Shown piece after piece: positions 22,509 through 26,923 of a stretch of 26,923 nt of DNA (position 1 is the stretch's first letter; each line of letters opens with the position of its first letter). The notes beneath the pieces are model-generated. The model did not search any database and was not told the DNA's origin. It was given only the letters and a program-made list of their open reading frames with translations. Source of the DNA: JBBTYG01 sp964483045. GTDB lineage: Bacteria > Patescibacteriota > Minisyncoccia > UBA6257 > 2-01-FULL-56-20. The DNA lies in contig CAYZZK010000002.1 in NCBI GenBank assembly GCA_964483045.1, positions 1-26,923 on the forward strand, read 5' to 3'. The position numbers and the translations under genes were made by a program.

Positions 22509-23571
22509 CTTGTTCCGGGGAATTTTCGGCAAAGTTTCCATTCAGGAGAAGATTAATTTTGTCCGGCACCTCGCGATCGTAACAAAATCTGGTCTGCCGC
22601 TGCTTGAGAGCTTGAAGATCATAGAAGAGCAAACGGAATCAAAAGCGCTCCGAAAAATTATCCGGCAGCTTGAGGTTGAAGTGAACAACGGCCATCTCCT
22701 TTCCGACGGATTGAGCCGGTACCGAAGGACATTCGGCGATTTTTTTATCAGCATTATCCGCATTGGAGAATTATCGGGCACGCTTACGACGAATCTCTCA
22801 TACCTTGCCGAGGAGTTGAAGAAAGCGAAGTCGCTGCAGAACAAAGTGCATTCGGCGATGGTGTACCCGGCGGTGATTTTTGTGGCAATGGTCGCGGTAT
22901 CGGTATTTTTGACGTTTTTTATCTTCCCGAAATTATTGCCGGTGATTACCGGCCTCCACGTTCCGCTTCCGCTGCCGACGAAAATCCTCATAGGTTTTTT
23001 GGACATTTCTAAAAAATACGGCATCTGGATCATTCTGGGCATTGTAGCGTTCGTCGTGGGATTCAAATTTGTCACGAGCAGGGTACGCACGATAAAATAT
23101 TTTTTCGACCGGTCGGTTTTTTATGTCCCCGTTGTTTCAACATTCGTTGAGAGCGTGAATGTTGCGAACTTCGCGCGGATTCTCGCGCTGCTCCTCAAAA
23201 GCGGCATTACTATTGTCGATGCGATCGGTATTACCGGAGACACGTTCGAAAACAGCGCCTATAAATCGGCGTTTTCCGGGGCGCAGGATTTTGTGAGAAA
23301 GGGAGGGCAGTTGTCCGACTTTCTGACGACGCGGAAGGATTACTTCCCGCGGCTCTTAACCGGCATCGTTAAAATAGGGGAGAGCACCGGAAACTTGGAG
23401 GATAATCTTTTCTATCTTTCGGACTACTACACTGAAGAGCTCGACAACCGGCTTCATAACATGACGACATTCCTGGAGCCCTTGCTTCTTCTCGTCATGG
23501 GTCTTATGGTCGGATTTCTGGCAATGGCAATTATCCTGCCCATCTATTCGATTTCAAAAGGGGTGAGATAG
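22501..23571 (+). CDS. pilC: type IV pilus platform protein (PilC/GspF family)
   Basis: A 356-residue inner-membrane platform protein on which the assembly ATPase acts. It has two repeats of the GspF cytoplasmic helical domain (~15-115 and ~215-320), each with the family features FVRHLAIVTKSGLPLLESL and FARILALLLKSGITIVDAI near the start and GELSGTL or GESTGNLEDNL near the end. Three transmembrane helices are visible (~118-142, ~172-192, ~325-348), as in other family members. The start overlaps the pilB stop by eight bases, so translation is probably coupled. The gene is followed by a ~100 bp gap before the prepilin genes. Confidence 0.94.
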   Translation: MNSLFRGIFGKVSIQEKINFVRHLAIVTKSGLPLLESLKIIEEQTESKALRKIIRQLEVEVNNGHLLSDGLSRYRRTFGDFFISIIRIGELSGTLTTNLSYLAEELKKAKSLQNKVHSAMVYPAVIFVAMVAVSVFLTFFIFPKLLPVITGLHVPLPLPTKILIGFLDISKKYGIWIILGIVAFVVGFKFVTSRVRTIKYFFDRSVFYVPVVSTFVESVNVANFARILALLLKSGITIVDAIGITGDTFENSAYKSAFSGAQDFVRKGGQLSDFLTTRKDYFPRLLTGIVKIGESTGNLEDNLFYLSDYYTEELDNRLHNMTTFLEPLLLLVMGLMVGFLAMAIILPIYSISKGVR

Positions 23572-23604
23572 GGCATTGGGAGGAATAGATTCATCCCATT
23601 AGAA

Positions 23605-23638
23605 GTAGATCGCGATCTACAGTGTAAATTGATAGAAT
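23605..23638 (+). promoter_or_regulatory. palindromic operator-like site and candidate -10 before the prepilin genes
   Basis: GTAGATCGCGATCTAC (23605-23620) is a 16-bp perfect palindrome. TAGAAT (23633-23638) follows 12 bases later, so the palindrome occupies the -35 region, as at the pilB promoter, although the two palindromes differ in sequence. The leader to ATG 23676 would be about 30 bases and shows no Shine-Dalgarno. Confidence 0.45.
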
Positions 23639-23675
23639 TGGTTAAATATAAAAATTTACCATCACAGCTTTTTTG

Positions 23676-25451
23676 ATGAACATCAAGCGATCGCGGCTTC
23701 TAGCGGGATTCAGTCTCATAGATTTGGTCATCAGCATGGGCATCATAGTATTGCTCTTTGGCGGGATATTTCTCGTGTATTCTTCGATCATCGACTCTAC
23801 GAAAAGCAACTCGATTCGGACGGCGGCGTTCGCTGTGCTCGGGCAGCAGGAAGAGATCATCCGAAACATGCCGTACGACCAGGTAGGAACGCAGGGAGGA
23901 ATTCCTTCCGGCATTATTCCGCAGACGCAGACTATTGCCGCCGGCGATGTCACTTTTATAGTGACGACGAGCATCCGAAATATCGATGATCCATTCGATG
24001 GCACGCTGGGCGGCAACCCCAACGATACCGCCCCGGCGGACTACAAACTGGTGGAGATTTCCGCGCAGTGCATCCGGTGTTCTCATCCGCTAAGCTACCG
24101 TATGACAACGAACGTTGCTCCGGATAATCTCGAATCCGCAAACTCAAATGGATCGCTCGTAATTGACGTCCTCGACGCGAACGGCACATCTGTTTCAAAT
24201 GCCGATATCCATGTCGTAAACGCGAGCGTCACTCCCGCCATAGACCTTACGGATACTACGAACGCGAGCGGAGTTTTGCGGCTCGTCGGCGTTCCCACGA
24301 GTACACAGGCCTATGCGATCACGGTGACGAAATCCGGCTACTCTTCCGATAAAACGTACAAGCCCGGGGATCCATCGAACCCAAATCCCACGAAACCCCA
24401 TGCGACGGTGGCCACGGGCGCAGCCACGGAAGTGAGTTTTGCGGTCGATAAAACAAGTGTGGTCAACGTACTCACCTCCGGAGTGACCTGCATTCCTTCC
24501 GGAAATAAAAGTTTTTCAATAAGCGGTTCAAAACTCATCGGCACGAATCCAAGCGTGCTTAAGTTTGGAACCAGTTCGGCGACCGACGGGAACGGCCTCA
24601 AAACGTTTTCCGCGCTCGAATGGGATTCTTATACTTTTAAATTGAACAGTTCCTCCTCGAATTTTGCGGGCACGGTTCCATTGAGTCCTGCGGCCATAAA
24701 TCCGGGCTCGAGCTACGATTTTCGATTTGTGACGAAGCCCGCCAGTCCGCTGTCGCTCCTCGTAACCGTGAGAGATTCGGCAACCGGAGCGGGCATTTCG
24801 AGCAGCTCGGTAAATCTCACGAAAGGCGCTTTTTCCGCAACGCTGATTACGGGCCGGAGCACATGGATAGATACCGATTGGTCCGGCGGAGGATACAGCG
24901 ATCAAGATGGCGGAGTGGAAGCGGATTCTCCCGCGGGCTCGCTTACGCTCAAGCTCGCGGACGGCGCATATAGCACGACCACGGTTTCCTGGCTGATCTC
25001 GAAAACCATCGATGTCGGATCAAGCACCGCCGCATACTATGCGTTTAGTTGGAATCCTGCCACGCAGCCGGCGCAGGCGGGAGCGGATAGCGTCCGGTTT
25101 CAGATTGCCTCGAATAACGATCAGGCAACGTGGAATTTCATCGGCCCGGATGGAACTGCGAACACGTATTACGCGGCCTCCGGCGCGACGTTGAGCGGGC
25201 TGCACACCAACAACCGCTACCTCCGCTACAAAATTTTTCTTAAAACCCAGGATGAAAATGTTACTCCCGAGGTTCAAAACGTGCAGCTGGATTTTTATTC
25301 GGTCTGCGTTCCGCCTGCGCAAGTGTTTTTTACCGGTTTGAATTCGGGGACATACACAATTGATGTTGCCGCGCCGGGGTACGTGGAGGCGACTAGTTCT
25401 GTTTCGGTTGTTTCGAGCTGGCAGCAGGCCGACATACAATTATCTCAATAA
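23676..25451 (+). CDS. oversized prepilin-like protein with Ig / carboxypeptidase-regulatory-like domains
   Basis: A 591-residue protein that begins with a type IV prepilin signal: a basic leader ending at G11, then FSLIDLVISMGIIVLLFGGIF, the hydrophobic helix that enters the pilus core. Position +5 is D16 instead of the usual glutamate. Pilins are normally 120-200 residues; here ~450 more residues follow, with beta-rich units of carboxypeptidase-regulatory-like type (SLVIDVLDANGTSVSNADIHV, YAITVTKSGYSSDKTY, LLVTVRDSATGAGISSSSV, YTIDVAAPGYVEA) and a sandwich domain near 430-550. Cysteines occur as CIRC and singly (TCIP, VCVP). It is probably exposed at the pilus tip or surface as an adhesin. 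ATG 23676 is preferred over TTG 23673. The next gene starts one base after its stop. Confidence 0.82.
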   Translation: MNIKRSRLLAGFSLIDLVISMGIIVLLFGGIFLVYSSIIDSTKSNSIRTAAFAVLGQQEEIIRNMPYDQVGTQGGIPSGIIPQTQTIAAGDVTFIVTTSIRNIDDPFDGTLGGNPNDTAPADYKLVEISAQCIRCSHPLSYRMTTNVAPDNLESANSNGSLVIDVLDANGTSVSNADIHVVNASVTPAIDLTDTTNASGVLRLVGVPTSTQAYAITVTKSGYSSDKTYKPGDPSNPNPTKPHATVATGAATEVSFAVDKTSVVNVLTSGVTCIPSGNKSFSISGSKLIGTNPSVLKFGTSSATDGNGLKTFSALEWDSYTFKLNSSSSNFAGTVPLSPAAINPGSSYDFRFVTKPASPLSLLVTVRDSATGAGISSSSVNLTKGAFSATLITGRSTWIDTDWSGGGYSDQDGGVEADSPAGSLTLKLADGAYSTTTVSWLISKTIDVGSSTAAYYAFSWNPATQPAQAGADSVRFQIASNNDQATWNFIGPDGTANTYYAASGATLSGLHTNNRYLRYKIFLKTQDENVTPEVQNVQLDFYSVCVPPAQVFFTGLNSGTYTIDVAAPGYVEATSSVSVVSSWQQADIQLSQ

Positions 25452-25452
25452 A

Positions 25453-26118
25453 ATGCGCATAAATCCTTTTTGCTTTCGTAGAGAAAATCCCCATATGTTT
25501 TTGGAGCCCTCCGCGGTTCGAGATCCTGAACTCGGCTTTTCGTTGCTCGAAATTATTTTCGCACTCGCCATTTTCGCGAGCATCTCCCTGGTTGTGATGA
25601 ACTTTCGGAACAGCGTGTCGGTTGTGGAAAATCTGGTAAACCAAGAATTGCAATCCCAGCAAGACGTCGCGCAGGCGTTTCAAATACTGACGACCGATGT
25701 CCGCTCGGCGGGACCGTCGGGCCTCGGCGCATACGCAATTATCTCGGCAAGCACAAGTTCCTTTTCATTCTATAGCGATGTCGACAAAGACGGGGTATTC
25801 GATCAGGTGAGATATTCGCTTGTGACGAGCACTATTGTACGGGGGATCGTAGTTCCGGCCGGGAATCCGTTGGTGTATGCATCGGGCACCGAAACCGTAA
25901 CCGCTTCGATTGCGAACGTCGTCGCGACAAGTACGCCGATTTTTTCTTACTACGACTCGGTTTATACCGGATCGGAGCCGCCGCTTTCGCTTCCGGTCGA
26001 CATATCCAAAGTGAGAGCGGTCAAAATTTCCGTCTATGTGGACGTGAAACCGGCTACCGCGCCAAAGCCGCTTTTTTTTACGCAGACCGTAACCATGCGA
26101 AATTTGAAGGGAACATAG
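25453..26118 (+). CDS. prepilin-like protein (PulJ/PilW type)
   Basis: A 221-residue protein with a prepilin cleavage site ELG-FSLLE (G28 and E33 from this start), followed by a hydrophobic helix ALAIFASISLVVMNF and an amphipathic continuation. The body has features of GspJ/PilW minor pseudopilins, such as a QAFQILTTDVRSAGPSG segment and a beta-rich C-terminal part. Such minor pilins cap or prime the fibre. The start at 25453 lies one base after the preceding stop and gives a 28-residue leader; ATG 25495 would give a more usual 14-residue leader. The N-terminal extension of the frame upstream of 25453 overlaps the previous gene and is not used. Confidence 0.85.
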   Translation: MRINPFCFRRENPHMFLEPSAVRDPELGFSLLEIIFALAIFASISLVVMNFRNSVSVVENLVNQELQSQQDVAQAFQILTTDVRSAGPSGLGAYAIISASTSSFSFYSDVDKDGVFDQVRYSLVTSTIVRGIVVPAGNPLVYASGTETVTASIANVVATSTPIFSYYDSVYTGSEPPLSLPVDISKVRAVKISVYVDVKPATAPKPLFFTQTVTMRNLKGT

Positions 26119-26167
26119 GTGGATGACTCATAACAACGTATAACCCAAAAACTTTTGTTATTAATTT

Positions 26168-26923
26168 ATGTATAAATCAAAGTCAAACGGCGCGGCAAAA
26201 ATTCAAAGACAAGGGCAGTTTTCGCTGGAAGTTTTGATTTTTTCCACAGTGGTGGTCGTGCTTATAAGCGGGTTTATTTTCCTCGCTCTCTCGTTTACCC
26301 AGTTTTCGGTACGCGGCTTGAACAAGCAGCTTGCTTTCTCGATCGCGGAAGCCGGAGTCGAATACTATCGGTGGCACTTGGCGCATGCGCCACTCGACTT
26401 CCAGGACGGCACGGGGCATGCGGGACCGTATGTGCATGATTACTACAACGAAGATGGCCAGATCATCGGGCAATTTATTCTGGACATCACCCCGCCGCCC
26501 TTGAGCTCTTCCGTGGTCACGGTGCGCAGTACCGGGAAAATCGCCTCCGACAATTCTGTGCAGAAAATTATCGAGGTGAAGTTCGGAAATCCCTCGCTGG
26601 TGCGATATGCGATCGTGTCGAATGATAATATTCTGTTCAACACGAGCACCTTTGTATACGGCCAAGCGCATTCAAATGGAGGCGTCCACTTCGACGGGGT
26701 TGCGTATAACGTTGTCTACAGCGCCCAGCCGCAATACGACGATCCGGTTGAAGCCAAAGGCCCCGTGTTTGGGGTGCATACCGACGTGTCTCCGGCAGAT
26801 CCGCTTCCGCCCGCTCCGGTGCCTTCGCGCCCCGATGTATTTATCGTCGGCAGAAAATTTCCCGTGCCGGCAATTGATTTCGGGAGCATTTCGTACAATC
26901 TCTCGCAAATTAAAAGTAACGCA
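26168..26923 (+). CDS. third prepilin-like protein (PilX/pseudopilin type), 3'-truncated by the window edge
   Basis: An open frame from ATG 26168 to the last base of the window, 252 codons without a stop. The N-terminus carries a prepilin-like site RQG-QFSLE (G16, then Gln at +1 and Glu at +5), followed by the hydrophobic helix VLIFSTVVVVLISGFIFLALSF. After the helix comes QLAFSIAEAGVEYYRWHL, which resembles the A-x-x-x-AE-A-G-x-x-x start of PilX-type minor pilins. The mature part continues into a beta-rich region with VRYAIVSNDNILFN and FVYGQAHSNGGVHFDG, a segment seen in large pilus-associated proteins. It follows the second prepilin by 49 bp. Full length and C-terminal domains are unknown. 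Confidence 0.82.
   Translation, partial: MYKSKSNGAAKIQRQGQFSLEVLIFSTVVVVLISGFIFLALSFTQFSVRGLNKQLAFSIAEAGVEYYRWHLAHAPLDFQDGTGHAGPYVHDYYNEDGQIIGQFILDITPPPLSSSVVTVRSTGKIASDNSVQKIIEVKFGNPSLVRYAIVSNDNILFNTSTFVYGQAHSNGGVHFDGVAYNVVYSAQPQYDDPVEAKGPVFGVHTDVSPADPLPPAPVPSRPDVFIVGRKFPVPAIDFGSISYNLSQIKSNA

Overview
The window looks like a bacterial chromosome fragment, most likely from a Patescibacteria (CPR) lineage of the Parcubacteria type. This is an inference from several traits: stand-alone receiver proteins, a long series of membrane-anchored or secreted Ig/Fn3-type surface proteins, a type IV pilus locus with oversized prepilins, a secreted protein ending in a bare LPNTG tail, and very few Shine-Dalgarno sequences. 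TGA is used as a normal stop (genes ending at 14188 and 16818 on the minus strand), so the glycine-TGA code of SR1/Gracilibacteria does not apply. No 16S rRNA or other taxonomic marker is present to settle the lineage.

Layout. 1-1.3 kb: 3' part of a DEAD-box RNA helicase facing a DUF167/YggU gene. 1.4-6.6 kb: a plus-strand run of a CheY-like receiver, a large secreted Ig-like repeat protein, a membrane-anchored thioredoxin-fold protein with no cysteine, and a multi-pass membrane dCache sensor with no output domain. 6.6-8.4 kb: a minus-strand ABC exporter. 8.5-11.8 kb: a complete two-gene NHEJ operon, Ku and LigD (PE-ligase-polymerase). 11.9-14.8 kb: a HupE/UreJ-type membrane protein, converging on a kinase-like/HAD fusion that lies behind an RBBP9-type serine hydrolase. 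14.8-16.8 kb: a three-repeat Fn3-like anchored protein, a four-helix membrane protein, and a 62-residue coiled-coil protein followed by a clear intrinsic terminator. 16.8-18.0 kb: a DUF4760-like membrane protein and a P-loop kinase-like protein, both on the minus strand. 18.05-18.43 kb: a noncoding island of perfect hairpins and palindromes carrying a second, slightly altered copy of the 3' end of the adjacent tRNA-Gln(CUG) gene. 18.5-21.2 kb: GreA/GreB factor, a secreted LPNTG protein, an anchored double-domain Fn3-like protein, and a second receiver. 21.2 kb to the end: type IV pilus ATPase (PilB/GspE), platform protein (PilC/GspF) and three successive prepilin-like proteins, the last running off the window.

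How the genes fit together. Ku and LigD form a self-contained double-strand break repair system. PilB, PilC and the prepilins form the motor and fibre part of a pilus, and the receiver at 20751 lies just upstream. The 1.4-6.6 kb run resembles an envelope sensing or adhesion module, but only co-orientation and tight spacing support that.

Regulation. Several genes have a -10 hexamer exactly 6 nt before the start codon and no Shine-Dalgarno, which predicts leaderless mRNAs. Both pilus transcription units have a perfect palindrome just upstream of a candidate -10. The least explained sequence in the window is the hairpin island beside tRNA-Gln.
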